From Larimichthys crocea (Eukaryota; Chordata; Actinopteri; Sciaenidae), in contig NC_040011.1 in assembly GCF_000972845.2 (NCBI RefSeq), forward strand, positions 28,698,806 through 28,762,805: a stretch of 64,000 bases of DNA. The letters are read 5' to 3'. This document shows positions 1 through 12,318 of this stretch, one piece after another. The stretch's first letter is position 1; every line of letters starts with the position of its first letter. Both the position numbers and the translations under genes were made by a program. Below the pieces are notes generated by a model. The model did not search any database. It was not told the DNA's origin and was given only the letters and a program-made list of their open reading frames with translations.

Positions 1-408
1 TAACTCCTGCAAAAAGATCTGACCCATTAGCTTCTAGATGTTTCTAACTTGTCGGTCTGCTGTTCACTGAAAAACAGCTGCTGAGAACAAGGCCAATAAG
101 AGTGCAGAGAGACTGAGCCAAAGCAAAGAGCCATAAAACTAAAAAAAAAAACCTAACAGATGCAAAAAGGCCCTACCACACTATCTGCAGGTGGCTAATG
201 GATACATGCTGCAATACACCAACAAAGAATGGGAAGAAAAAGACTGTGAGCTAGAAAACGTGGATGGGAACAATGCTAGATTTCAAATACTTATGAGAAA
301 GAACTCATCACTGCTGTTGATCCTTAATGAAGCAACACTGAATTGTTTGAACCTTTCCCCCTGAAAACTGCTTTTTCTTTTGAGGCAGTCGTTTTTTAGC
401 TTATGTAC

Positions 409-3400
409 CATCAGCAGAGGATCTGGGCCATTTTCGGTCTTTTCAGGCAGGAGGATGAACATGCTGAGCTTCCTGCCTACATATGGCAGCTCCAGGATCT
501 GCAGACCAATCTCAGGAATGTATTTGTAGAGGAACTGGTTCTTCTGGTACATCATCTGGACCGGCTTCTTCCCATCCTGACATGCAAGGAAACACAGAAA
601 AGGATCATGTTAGAAAGACTATTGCTAGTTTCTCAGCTGCACATCTGGCTGAGATGAACTGTATTCAGACATTACATCTCTACATCTGCAAACTTCAGCT
701 CAGTTGAGTCACCTTATAGGTTTCAAAGGACATCTCTTTGGTGTTTGCGGGATCAAAGCGGTTCATCCAGTTTCCCTTGAAGTAGATGGCATTAACCAGA
801 GCCAGTCTTGTCATAGTACTGACTGTTCCTGGCTTCAGAAGATCTTTAATCTTATCTGAAAGGAAAGGCAAAGCAACCGTTGAACATTAATTCACAGAGA
901 ATGCTCTCAAATGGTTGTGCTACAAGTATAGGGATGATTTTGTGTCCACTTAAGATGCAAAGGCTCACTTTCTGTCTGCTGCTCCACCCAGGTGTTGATC
1001 TCCTCTCTGCACGCATCTGGAGCCCCCATGAAATCAACAGCCTTCAGGTCTGCATGGTAATACTTCTGTGTGGCATCCAGGAATTCCTAAAGAGAGCAGA
1101 TAACACCAATTCAGTCATGAAAAGTTACTGATGTAATCTAAATATCTGTGGTATCTGTGATAAGCGTCAACTGAAAACTCACCGGGAGGAAGTTGGCGGT
1201 ATTTTCTCCGTAGAGACGGTTGGCTAGTTTCAGGATGTATGATGCTGATGGCGAACTGATGTCAGCGTTAAGTGTCTCAAAGTCTGCATGGACGCCTTCA
1301 CCAGAGCTGAACGAGAGCGCCTGTGTGAAAGTTTTGAACAACAGATTTTATTCTGGAGTCAGAAAGATGGTGACAATGAAGCCGAAGGACGAAGAACTGT
1401 TATGGAGCCATTCTACTCGTGACTTTTATAGAAATTTATATCTGTTATTTGGTCAGTGATAACATGATGTTTTAGGTAATTGTCAAGCCTGTTAATTAAA
1501 CTTACAGGTTATATAATGTTGCTTTCCTTGGTTGCTATGGAGTGCTGCAGGAATGCCGTGTTTTTGTAGGCCAAAGTTTGTCTGATTCCCTCAACAAAAC
1601 ACCAACGGCAGTAAAAAACAAACCATGGTTGCAACCACTATGCTTTAAGTGTAGTATCATTGAGCCACTTGTCAGAAGCCGTCTTCTTTTAACAAACTTT
1701 AAATGTTCATTTTATGTCGTAGAACAAAATGTGAAAATCTCTTTAGCTTGTGATAACCACAGACTTCTGGCATCTAACCAAAAACCCATTGGCTTTGAGA
1801 AACTGGAGGTGCAAAAATATGAACTAATTTCCAGGTTTTTAGGACTCATTCCTGCAGCACTCTGTGCTGTGAGCTTTATATTTCTACATCTATGTGCCCT
1901 TTTAGGTCACTGTAATTGTAAATGTTTAGTCGTAGTTGTTTTAATGTGCCTGATCTTCATACTACACACACAGGCCAAAAGTAAGTCTCCATACTTTCAT
2001 GTACTTTGGGTCTAGGGCTGCTTTTTTTTAATGGTATGAGCTAAGCCCCTTAGTTACAAATAAGGGAAATTGCACAGCTACATTGTACAATTATATTCTA
2101 AACAATCGTGCTCTTCCAAATTTGTGTCAACACTTTGAGCCCTGACGTCAACCCCTATCCAACACCTTTGTCATGAGCTGGAACGCAGACTGTGAGTCAT
2201 GCCTTCATCAGCGTTTGGACCTCACTAATGCTCTGGTGGCTAAACAGGACCAAATCCCTGCATCCAGGTTTAGAATCAGGTGGAAAGCCTTCCCAGAAGA
2301 GTGGTGGCTGTTATGGCAGCAGATAAATGCCCATGGTTTTTGGAATGACATGTCCAAACGATACAAATATTAGTATGTCCTCATACTTTTGGCTAGGGAT
2401 GGGAATCGAGAACCGGTGTTTCACTTCCATGGAATCGTTTGGCAGTTTATCTAACAATTCTCTTATCGATTCCAGAAAGCACGAATCACGTCATGTAACT
2501 TCCGCAAGAAGTTATGCACGTTCGATTCCAGCAAGCACGACTAATTGCGCCACGTAGCTTATGCAAGTTTCGCACGTGCAGTGCAATCAGTAGTAAACAA
2601 TGGCGCCCACTCAGTTCAAACGCTCCAAAGTTTGGCTGCATTTTACCAAAAAAGACGGCAACAGGGCGACTTGCAATTATTGCAAAGTGGAGATAACAGC
2701 ATCGGGAGGAACCCGACGAACATGCAGAAACATTTGCGCACACAACATGCAATATTTTAAAATGAATGTCGTGTTTTTGACACGCTTTGGACTGGAGATG
2801 AATCTCAACCTAGCAGCAGCGGCAGCAGCCGGGCTATGACCACCTCTGTGGTTACTATGGAAGGTAACTCTGGTAAGTAACACACTGCCTGCCATGTTAG
2901 CGCCATGTGCTTCTTTGTAAAACAGCTATAACAGTTAACATTAAACGTGTGTATTTGCCACAGTTACACATCGTTACTAGGCTGTGGGCCTCTTTTGACC
3001 TCGCTGTTGTTTTTGTAAGGTTGTGATACTTCTAACTAAACAAAGTTGATGCTGATCAAACTGTTTGTTCTCCTTTTTTTCCCAAATGAGAGTCGATAAA
3101 GAATCGGATCGTTAAGCAGAATCGATAATGGTATCGGAATCATAAAAATCTTATCAATTCCCATCCCTACTTTTGGCCATAACATATATTACAATATTCC
3201 TACGTGCTTTTATTCTTTTATTCAGTCAATCATTCACCATCAATCTGCGACTAAAGCTGTCACGCAGAAGTCATTAAACAAAATAAAGTAAAGAAGAACA
3301 AAGCTCTGAAGATTTACCCTAACCTTTCAAGAGCAAACAGGTTTCATGACACTGAAACAGATCGTGTAAATGTCAGCTTATAGACTTTTCTGCTTTTAGG

Positions 3401-3823
3401 CCAACAATACCTTCCTTGTTTCAGCAGTATTGACTGAGGTCAAAGTACAGGTGGAATTAGTCTGAAGACACACCTTTCAGCCCATGCCTAGATACAGTAC
3501 ACACCTGTGCCATGAGCTTCAAAACTCTAAAGATGTTTTATGGAAACAGGCCAGGATGACTGCGTTTCACACAACTTTTTATAACGGTGCTACAAGTTAC
3601 GCAAGGACGCCAGGTGACGGAAGACGTGCATCTATTAGAGAGACGATATACCGACCTTGGCCATCTGGGTAGCGGTGTCACCTTTAGCGCCCAGGTAAAC
3701 CATAGCTAGGGCCGAGCTGATGCTCAGCGGCGAGACAAAGATGTTCCCGGAGGGATCTGCCTGGCTCAGAGTGCGGAAAAGCTCACAGGCAAAATCTGTG
3801 TTGGAGTTGCTGATGGCGGCCAT
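409..3823 (-). CDS. serpinb1-like: Clade B serpin (leukocyte elastase inhibitor / serpinb1-like), 3' part off window
   Basis: Intracellular serine-protease inhibitor of the ov-serpin group. Coding exons in transcript order are 3656-3823, 1183-1320, 969-1086, 713-855 and 409-576. They join in phase to 245 codons of a family that is usually about 380 residues. The start is [11 protein letters not shown], which aligns with the ov-serpin N terminus without a signal peptide. Landmarks are [21 protein letters not shown] (helix B), [26 protein letters not shown] (strand 3A) and [20 protein letters not shown]. Exon boundaries such as QMAK|ALSF and NFLP|EFLD match SERPINB genes. The last coding exon, holding the hinge and reactive-centre loop, must lie to the left of base 1, so target protease and inhibitory competence cannot be judged. 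The exact SERPINB paralogue is uncertain. The first coding intron is about 2.3 kb and carries nested transposons. Confidence 0.9.
1976..2393 (+). repeat. Tc1/mariner-type transposon remnant, internally rearranged
   Basis: From about 2135 the sequence resembles the 3' end of a fish Tc1-like transposase: CCCTGACGTCAACCC (Pro-Asp-Val-Asn), then a broken Leu-Thr-Asn-Ala-Leu-Val-Ala stretch and KAFPEE. It closes with ATACTTTTGGCC, typical of the terminal repeat of this family. GGCCAAAAGTAAG at about 1978 looks like the opposite terminus. The stretch around 2030-2128 reads as the reverse complement of sequence normally found upstream in the element, so the copy is deleted and partly inverted. It has no intact frame. 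The family comparison is from memory. Confidence 0.6.
2394..3169 (+). mobile_element. Non-autonomous hAT-family DNA transposon with 8-bp target duplication
   Basis: The ends are inverted: TAGGGATGGGAAT at 2394 and its complement ATTCCCATCCCTA ending at 3169. Both sides carry the perfect 8-bp direct repeat CTTTTGGC (2386-2393 and 3170-3177), the hallmark of hAT insertion. Inside, 2600-2760 encodes a BED-type zinc finger: conserved Trp-x-x-Phe, a Cys-Asn-Tyr-Cys pair, and in a neighbouring frame Lys-His-Leu-Arg-Thr-Gln-His. The Cys and His halves lie in different frames, so the finger is broken. There is no room in 776 bp for the catalytic RNase H-like domain, so the copy cannot mobilise itself. 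It landed in the terminal part of the Tc1-like remnant at 1976-2393. Confidence 0.9.
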
Positions 3824-6800
3824 GACTGATGATGATGATGTACACCCTTCCTGTAATGACATTTGGTGGTTGGTTATATAACCTGATAATGCAAGACACA
3901 TTTCAGACAGATCTGGATGTGAAATTTCAGATTTTTCCGTCATTGTCTTTTGATGAATGAAAACGTGTTCTCTCATAGTAGCTCAAAATTGATCAGAAAT
4001 TACGACTCTGCTTTGCTCTTGGTATTTTTTTTGTTCTTCCTCCTCCTTTTTTTACAGTACTGTACCCTGCATCTCACAAACTTGTCCTTTGTCTCTGGGA
4101 TACTGTAATTCTTGTTCTTTGTTGATATGATGCTGCAACCGGTCAAAATCTGACAAGCAGTCAGTACTGTGAACAAATGGAAAGCAAAATGTTCATGGCC
4201 AGACAATGTCCTTACTATGGTGGACACAGAAAATTGGGTTGCACTCTAAGTCCTGCTTCCCTCGTTGTCAGTCCATGGACAAGAACATGGTCTATGATCG
4301 CCTTCCTCTTCCTCTTTGTCCTCCACCTCGCATACGCACTCGTCCTCTTACATGGTTTCTTCTATCCATTCTCAGACTTTCTCATTCCCACCTTCAGCAG
4401 CCCGTTTGCTCTCTGAGCTGGCTTATATCGGTTGTGTCAAATCATTTGAAACAAGTTAAAATCAATTTTGAGTGACACATCTGCTTCTATTTGTATTCAA
4501 TTGTTGCCACTTGTGTTTACCAGTATGTGTTTTGACATGTGCTCATGCTGTGACAGCAAATGAGAAGAACGTTTCTAACCTTTAACCTGCAAATTAAAAC
4601 AACAAATAAATATTTTTAAGCAAACTTCCCCATATACACACACAGTTGCGTTCAGGTACCCGGAAATAAAGCCACTCACATGCGCAGTTTTAGCTGGCAG
4701 TGCGTGTGTATCACAGACAGACCTGTGTTAGGACTTATTGTTATAAACTGTATCACGTTACCCGATGATCCTGAAGCACAATCTGCCCGCACACACCCCA
4801 CGCGTGGAGAAGCGAAAGTAAAACGTAAACGCAGGCGGAGGTCCGGAAAATCCCGCAGAAAAACGGGGAAGGTTTGCGGGCCGTGTTGGTGGAGAGAGAT
4901 CCAGATGTCTGTCTCTGCTCATTTATACACGGGACACACACTGGGCTGCTTGTGTCGGCAGGGTGTGGGTGGGACGCATGACTGGGCGATAAGTCAGCCA
5001 CGGTTCACAAACACAACATCACAATGAGGAAGACAGGGAACCTATAGACAACTGTGAAACAACGTTTGCACAACCTTTAGCACATTTCTGCGTGCTGTGA
5101 CTTTTACTACTGAAATTATTTGATTCATTATTTATTGATTTTTTGTTTTGCTGTTGAGCACAGACTGAAGCAGGATGAGTCCAAACTCCACCCAGCAGAA
5201 CCACACCCATCTCTGACACAGCCAGAGAGCAAAGTCTGTAAATATGTCATGAGTATTTAAAAATCACAAAATATCACTATATTTAATGTATGCATTTTAT
5301 TTTCTGTACATCTCACCTCTCCACATTATAGTCTCTACATTGCCAGGTATGTTGGAAATGCTAAATCTGTTTATTTAGTTTAGTTTTTTTTTGCCCTTAA
5401 AACAGTCAATATTTTTTATTTAAATATCTTTAAAAGTTTCTAAGATGTGTTGTGTTTGTGTAATCTTTCAATATATACGCCTCTGAAGTCATTAAACCTC
5501 ACAAATTTCCAGGAATATTACCAAAGACACAGCTATGATCACTAATGAGAAAAATAAGGTTAGGGTTAGTTATTAAGTTAGTACAATACATAATAAAAGT
5601 ATGTAAACTCAAATACATTTACTACAAGTACAATTTGGACATAAATAAATAAATATTTGTGCTTTTTATTACTCTGTATTTGTTTGATTCAGATCATTAA
5701 TAAAAAAACATAATCAACAACTATAGTCTGATGAATCATCAAATATTTACGCAGCAGTAAATAGTTAAAATGAGCTCCATCTTTACCTGCTACAACTTTA
5801 AACTGATTCTTACTCATTAATGCATCATTGTAATCAAATTATATACATATATTGTTCTGAATAATCAAAGATTTTAAATACATTTTGCTCCTGATACTTT
5901 TGCACGTCTGCTCGAGTAAAAGTTTGCTCACTGTTGTCCTGGTACTTTTACTTCATTACGTATTTCTTCCACCACTGTTACTGTTTTCCAACTTGAGCGG
6001 AGCCCAGAAAGGATTTCTGAAGAGTCTCCGAGGATTTCTGAGTTGAGGACAAGATAAACTATGAACACAGTGTGGAATGTGAGGTTTACTTTGGGGTCTT
6101 CGTGTTTCACTCTCAGTATAAATAGACTGAGTTTCTTCTTAGAATACTGAGTCAAGTGAAAGTGAATCCGCAAGTGGGAAACCTTAAGAGATTAACTAAT
6201 GGAATAACTTTAGGACAGCTTCTCTTTCTGGTTTCTGTGATTTCAGTCAGTGCGTAAACTGGTTTTCACTGACAAAGAGCACATGAGCTTGTAGGGTCAA
6301 ATCAGCTTGCCTCAGCTGATACAGGCTACTCCTTAGACACATTTCATAAAAAGGCGTGTCTGTGTGATTTACTGCCGAGAGATTATGTCTTGTCTCCACC
6401 TGTCACAGAGGCTTGCCTTATAACCTTGGAAACCACTGACACATGATAAACATGTCTGATTCATTGGACCTTTGGACTCTTTCGTTACATAACCGGCCAC
6501 CTATAGACTGTCATGCTAAAGAAGCCTCCCTTCTTCTTTACAAATGAGTTTGTAACATTCAGTATGTGCCGATGTGACACTGGAATCTTGGTATGAAAGC
6601 AACACACTGCCCCATAACGTTTGTGAAACATTTGTGAAATATAAACACCCCTTTTCTAATAATAAAAGATGACGTATTGCTGTGTGATGCATGCATAAAT
6701 TACAAGTTTCCTAATTCAGATCAGGAAATATTTAATCAAAAAAATAAAAGAAGTATATAAAATAAGGTATTGAGGAGTGATAACCAGCACTGCCTACTGA

Positions 6801-8609
6801 AAACAACACTGAAAGTGGCAAATCCTATCAAGGCACATGGAAACAGAGCATGTAACATCTGTCTTCCACTAGAGAGAGCCAGAGAGATGTGCTGTCATAG
6901 GTTACAGGCGTCTCCATCTCGCTTTTCTTCTACACACAGAAAGCACGGGACAATTTAGAAATAGTTTATTTAATTAATAAGCTGCCTGAATGGTGTGTCT
7001 ATGTGTTTTTATGTTTGGTCCTCATGTTTGGAGCTGGAGTAAAGATGGAGGGGCAATATAAATATGGCACTCATAATTCATTCAGTATCTTTTAAACTTT
7101 AATTTGATGCAAATGTACACACAAACTTTGAGGGTACATAAATTACAGTTGCAGTTAGGTGAACATGGTTATTGGTTATTATGGTTATTATCATTCTCTG
7201 TTTTAGGCTAGTTTCCACTCAGTAAATTATTATTTATATGTTGCCTCTTTGCTATAAAAGAAAAGGAAATATCTGTGTCTTTTGCTTTATTGTAGATGAT
7301 TGTATGTGACTATGTGAAGTATATAATTTTTTAACATTTTGGGCCGCCACTACAATCCTCTCCAGCTTGTCCTCCTTAAACGGACAATTTGTGTAGGGCT
7401 GTATGAGATATTTATGCAGTAGATGGCGCACCCCCATATTTTAGCCTCATTAAAAAAATCATCAAAAAGAATAACTGTAGGCCCCTACACATTAGATCCA
7501 GGTGCTGTGAGGGTGCACACACTGTATTAAATTGCAGATCAGCTGGTGGGATTAAAGTTACAGCAGCACAAAAAAAAAAAAAAAACAGCTGATCTGCAGC
7601 ATGATATGGTGCGAGATGTGAGGTGTAGGGTTTATGGCAAAGAAAAAGGCTGTCTGACACAAAGGTAAAGTGGTGAACATATCAGTAATGTTGTATACAC
7701 TTGAATTGGATACTGATTTTTTGGGGTTTTTTCTGCTTCTCCAAACTGGGGGTGCGATGACCGCCATCAACTGTAGGTACAGTAATACACTAACTATGTA
7801 TAAGTACCTCTTATAATCCCACTTCAAAACCGAACAATCCCTTTAGTATTTAGGTTTTTTGAACATATTGTATTGAACATATGCTCATGCTGCCTTCCTC
7901 TAAAATAGGTTGGTGCAAAAATTACCACTGCTAAAGAGTGAAAAAATAATGCATCTTGTGTATGGCTCTTATTTTATATAAAATGTCATTCAAATGTCAG
8001 TCAGTTCCCTTATCCAGGGCCTCTTGCCTTAATGACAAATAATAGCATTTTACCATATATAAATAAACTTAATGGTTATCGATTAATATGTGACTTGTCT
8101 GTCTAATTATTGTAATTTCTCATGTGAAAGTGAACACAATTTGTTATACACCAGAGGAGCCCCTCAACTTCCCAACAGTACACACACCTGATTACCTACA
8201 CTTATGTCATTTCCAGTATATGATTTGCCAATATTACCAGTGTTCTTGAAAGGTAGCCTGATGAAATGGTATATTTAATTATCTGAATCAAGCTTTTTCG
8301 TGATGTTATATATCGCATATATCACTCTAATCTGAAGTTTAATCACCTATCAGGCATGAATACGGGGTACATTTATACCTGTTTTGTTTCATTATATAAA
8401 GTGACAATCCTCCGATGGCAGGAAAGTGATCAGTTTTGAATATATTGTGGTTTTCAGATCTATATGTAAGTGGGTGTTACCTGTGTGGCATTAAAATACT
8501 GTTTGACACCATTACCACGCCCATATGTGGACTGGCAGCAGGTTCCTCCACCCCCAAAGCACAGACCTTAATCCCTGATAATCTCTCCATCCACTGAAAG
8601 CCTGCAGTC
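3824..8609. other. Intergenic stretch upstream of the serpin and of kiz; no gene seen
   Basis: AT-rich sequence without a convincing coding exon on either strand. The 4680-4900 part is richer in CpG and contains GCGAAAGTAAAACG, which resembles an interferon-stimulated response element. It could be a promoter or untranslated first exon of the serpin, which is transcribed leftwards, but this is inference. A GGTTGGTGCAAAA stretch at about 7909 resembles a mariner terminus without a detectable partner. The remainder holds only poly-A/T runs and TA-rich low complexity. Confidence 0.5.
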
Positions 8610-9037
8610 ATGGCTGCACCGAAGGAGAATTTACTGTCTCTTGGGCATCTGACCGGCATGGAAAGAAACACTTTCACAAAACAAAGAGGGTACAGTCTGA
8701 AAAAGAGGTAAGAGCCATGGATGCTGCCATGGAGTCAGGGAGTGCCAATCAGTTTTTTTTTCTTCAAATTGTTACAATAATTACAATGATTATCATGTAC
8801 AATGCCAAGAAAGAAGGTTTAGTATTGTAAGCTCTTGGGGGATGTGTATGAGTGTGTGTCATAGGTTACTATGATGCTGTGTTGTGACCTCTCTTTCTCT
8901 TACAGGCCAGTGTTGTCTCACACTGACTTTTCAACTCCTCAGACTCATCAACATCTGTAAGTTCACCAATAAAAGGCAACAAGATGACTGCACTGTGCTT
9001 GTATGTTGATGTGAGTGTTTTTTAATCACTGACTCTG

Positions 9038-9080
<43 letters not shown>

Positions 9081-12030
9081 GTGTGTGTGTGTTACCTACC
9101 AGCAAGGTGATGAATCTGCAGCAGCACTGGCAGGAGCTGAAGGAGAGAGAGCTTAAAGCCCAACAACACAACCGGCAGCTGCTGCAGCAATTCGATGAAG
9201 CCCAGGACACACTGAGAGAGATGTTGACCCTCACTGCGACCATGAAAACTATTCGGGTGAACGGACACAAAGAAAACACACACACACACACACACACATA
9301 GGAAATGCACTGGAAGAATTTAGGGAGCAGCCTACATGCTTCCACTTCATACCTGTGCGTTACTTTGTTGCTGAACCTACTTCTTGACCTTTGACTCCTT
9401 CAGATGGAGTATGAACGGTACCTGGAGGAGAGCTCCCCCCGCTGGCAGAAGCAACTCAAAGAGAAAACTCAGGCGGCTCAGAGGAAGGTACAAACAATTC
9501 ACAGCATGCATTAATCACAATCAGCCGTTTCATTCTGCCTTAGGATTATACTGTTTCTGTTTGTCAAAATAAACCTTTACTGCGACTCTAAAAAGACTAT
9601 GTTTCTATAACAGAGGATGGAGGAGTATTTGGAGTTATGTCTGAAGAACACAGAAGATGAAGTGACAAAGTCCTCTGCACACCGACCTTTACTTTCACAA
9701 GGTTTGTCATCTTTATCGCCAACTTTAAGAAATTACTGGTTTGTTTTTCAAATTTACTAGTGTTTTCCTGTCTAATAAATGTCTTGGTTTGCAGGCCCCA
9801 CCATAAAGCCACAAAAAAAATCTGCACCTCAAAAGCACCACAGCCAAAACACCCAATTGGACTACAACCAAGATGGCTCCCCTAATCTCTCCTTCATGCA
9901 GTCTTCATGGCTGATCCACCCTCAGTCCCATTCGGCTAGGTTTCCTATCAGAGCTCCATATCAACCTCAGGCTTCCTCTCATGTCCCCCCATCTTTCCAC
10001 ACACACCAATTCCAGCTCCACCATCCCCCCTGGCCCAGGCAGCCTCCATCAGGTTGGGCTTCCTCACAGCCCAATTACCCCTTGTCCTGGACTGCCGGTG
10101 CAGCTGGAATCCCTTCAGACTCCGAGGCTCTCTGGGGTCAGCTCTACATGGACGAGCCTCCACCTGAGAGGAGGGATGGGGCTGAGGCAAGCAGAGCACC
10201 AAGCTCAAAGAGAGAGATAAGTGGTGGGAGCAGGGGCAGTCATTTATCCCAGGAGCTGGATATCAAACCAGGTGGGAAAAAGGAAATATGATGAGTTGAA
10301 CTTCAGTGATGTTTCCTTTCACGTCTGATATGGGTTGTAATTTTTGTGCCTAGTTCGTCTTTCCAGCGGCCCTGCAGAGAGCAGTGAGAGCAGCAGGGCG
10401 TCCAGTCAGGCGAGCAGAGAGAAGAGGAAGAAGAGAGAGAAGAGATCACAGCGTACCTCCACAGACAGAGAAAGACGCAGCTCTCAGGAGTAAGTCAGAT
10501 TCTCGACACGTCTTTACAACCCATTATATAGTTTGTTTACTTCATTACTAGAAAATAACCCTAACTACTTATCCATACTCAGCCTACCATGTAAATCTAC
10601 TAACATATCTTAATCTGTATATTTACTTTCATCAATCCCTTTTGTAGGTCATCAAGGACTTCCAGTGCCATCGTCATTGCTGCAGCCACAGTGGCTCAAA
10701 GCTCAGAAAGTGACGCCTCATTAGAGAAAAGCAGAACCAGCACCAGTAGGAGGAGGAGAATACGAAGTGCAGGACTTGCTATTGGATCACCAGAAGTCGA
10801 GAAAGTGGCAAAGGAAAGGACCAGGAGCAACAGAGATGACTCAGAGAGTCACAAAGAAGATAGTCAGTCTACTGGTGAAGAGTTGGGGAGTCCAATTGAT
10901 GATTTCAGGAGTCAAAAAGTAGGGAATCAAAGTCCTGAAGATAAATCGGAGAGCTGCAGCGGGGAGTCAGGATCCCAGAAGGATGAAGAATCAGGAAGTG
11001 TTAGTATAAAGATTGAAACCAGAGATGAAATAGAAAAGGATGAGAGTAGCAGCTCTGAATTAAGCAGTGAAGGAGAAAAGTGTGAGGAAAAAGAGGAGTG
11101 TGACAAAGATCTGGGAGGTGGAGATGAGAGTGATCGTGAAGAAAAAGAAGACAGTCAGGGAGATAAAGAGCAAGGGGAGAGGGATGAGGACGACGATGAT
11201 GAGGATGATGAGGTTTCTGAAAGAAAGAATGCATCACATGCAGAGGAGGAGGAGGATCAGGAAGAGAAGTCAGACAGGTGGAACGATGAAGACAGTGAGA
11301 ACAAAAAACAGGCTTCTGCATCTTCTCAGGATGAAGAGGTGGACGAAGAGGAGAGTGACGGAGGTGAGGACAAAATGGAGTCAGATGAAGAGGAGGATGG
11401 CGGAGGGGAGGAGGAGCAGAAGAGAGTCGAAGAAGGAGAACCAGAAGAGGAAAGCGATTCAGAGGACTGTATCATCTCACCTCAGGAAAAGTAAGATCAT
11501 TAAAGACTTTAATGATCTTACTCAAACTGTCAAATGACAGCATGTGAACACTGTGCAATCTGTTTGTTTTCAGGTCTAAAAAGATGCAAATTATTCACGA
11601 GGAGGCAAGTGAAAATGAAGATGATGAGGAGGAGGAAGAGGGGAGTGAAACAGGATCCTCTGACGATGACTCAAATGAGTTCATTGATGAAGATATTGAG
11701 CATCTTCTCGCACCTCAAGAACAATCACAGAAAAATGAGTGAGTACCATTTTCACTTCTCGGAGGTCAAAAACTACAGCCTGAAATACACCTCACAATTC
11801 AAAATGTATTTTCAGAGAAAAGGACCAGAGAGATGATGAGAAACGCAAAGGTAGAGTATCACACCATCACATGATGGACTGAACAAATCTTTACAACTCT
11901 TGATTCTTTTGCTCATTTTTTTGTTTCAGAAATTTCTGACATGGTGGAGATTTTTCGAGTTGAGACGAACAAATCAAGAAAGATGGATCACCTGAGTGAC
12001 TCTGAGGAGTTTGACCACTTTTATGACTAA
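8610..12030 (+). CDS. kiz: Kizuna-like centrosomal coiled-coil protein
   Basis: Eleven coding exons: 8610-8707, 8906-8956, 9103-9256, 9404-9487, 9614-9701, 9795-10271, 10354-10489, 10648-11490, 11574-11738, 11816-11850 and 11930-12030. They give 743 residues with every junction in phase. The start is MAAPKENLLSLGHL. A coiled coil covers about residues 50-145 (LQQHWQELKERELKAQQHN onward, then MKTIRMEYERYLEE). A Pro/Gln/His-rich part follows (about 160-320), then a very long Ser/Glu/Asp-rich tract (about 370-700). The C terminus is SDSEEFDHFYD. The order and wording of the coiled coil and the DxFYD ending recall human KIZ, a PLK1 substrate that stabilises the pericentriolar material at spindle poles. 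The acidic tract gives no support of its own, so the name is moderate; the gene model is firm. Two RNA-level oddities (exon 3 between complementary repeats, and a hairpin at the exon 8 donor) are reported separately. Confidence 0.65.
9044..9091. repeat. (TG)n microsatellite just upstream of kiz exon 3
   Basis: An almost pure TG run, with one CG interruption, ending 11 bases before the exon at 9103. Confidence 0.97.
9275..9298. repeat. (AC)n microsatellite just downstream of kiz exon 3
   Basis: A pure AC run beginning about 18 bases after the exon that ends at 9256. It is complementary to the TG run upstream of the same exon. Confidence 0.97.
11490..11522 (+). other. Perfect 16-bp inverted repeat covering the kiz exon 8 splice donor
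   Basis: AGTAAGATCATTAAAG at 11490-11505 is followed by one A and then its exact complement at 11507-11522. The donor GT is at 11491-11492: exon 8 ends mid-codon (AA|G) and joins TCTAAAAAG at 11574 in frame. In the transcript the hairpin would hide the U1 pairing site. Confidence 0.9.
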
Positions 12031-12164
12031 ATGTGTCTGAGCTGGAACAAAATCCTCCCTCACACACCTCGGATTTAATTTATTTAAGACATAAAAAACT
12101 GGTGTAACAACAGTCTTTTAATGGCAATGTCGATTGTTTTTTTGTGTTGCATAATTTCAATCAA

Positions 12165-12170
12165 AATAAA
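12165..12170 (+). terminator. Poly(A) signal AATAAA for kiz
   Basis: The canonical hexamer lies about 135 bases after the kiz stop codon. Confidence 0.6.
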
Positions 12171-12312
12171 AAATGATCTCACCTGTAATAACTCCTGTAC
12201 ATTAACATACATATGAAACCACTTTATTTTTGAACTACAAAAGAAAGAACCACACAAACAGTGATGACGCTCTGACAAACAGGAAATGAGATTGTACCAA
12301 GTGTGACAATAA

Positions 12313-12318
12313 TTTATT
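12313..12318 (-). terminator. Poly(A) signal AATAAA for pola2
   Basis: The minus-strand hexamer lies about 215 bases after the pola2 stop. A second one is at 12223-12228. With the kiz signal at 12165, the two genes end tail to tail within about 150 bases. Confidence 0.55.

Noticed and set aside
1542..2015. 157-codon plus-strand open frame with a hydrophobic C-terminal half
   Set aside because: It lies in the serpin intron, runs into the Tc1-like remnant, has no recognisable domain and no splice context; chance opening.
7905..7935. GGTTGGTGCAAAA, like a mariner/MADE1 terminus
   Set aside because: No inverted partner or TA duplication was found within reach; the match is too short alone.
9779..9794. 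Upstream in-frame ATG (MSWFAG) as an independent start
   Set aside because: It is the intron end before the acceptor at 9794; the exon joins the previous one in phase.
11001..11321. 106-codon minus-strand frame inside kiz exon 8
   Set aside because: It is the antisense shadow of the Glu/Asp/Ser-rich tract, giving Leu/His/Pro-rich text.
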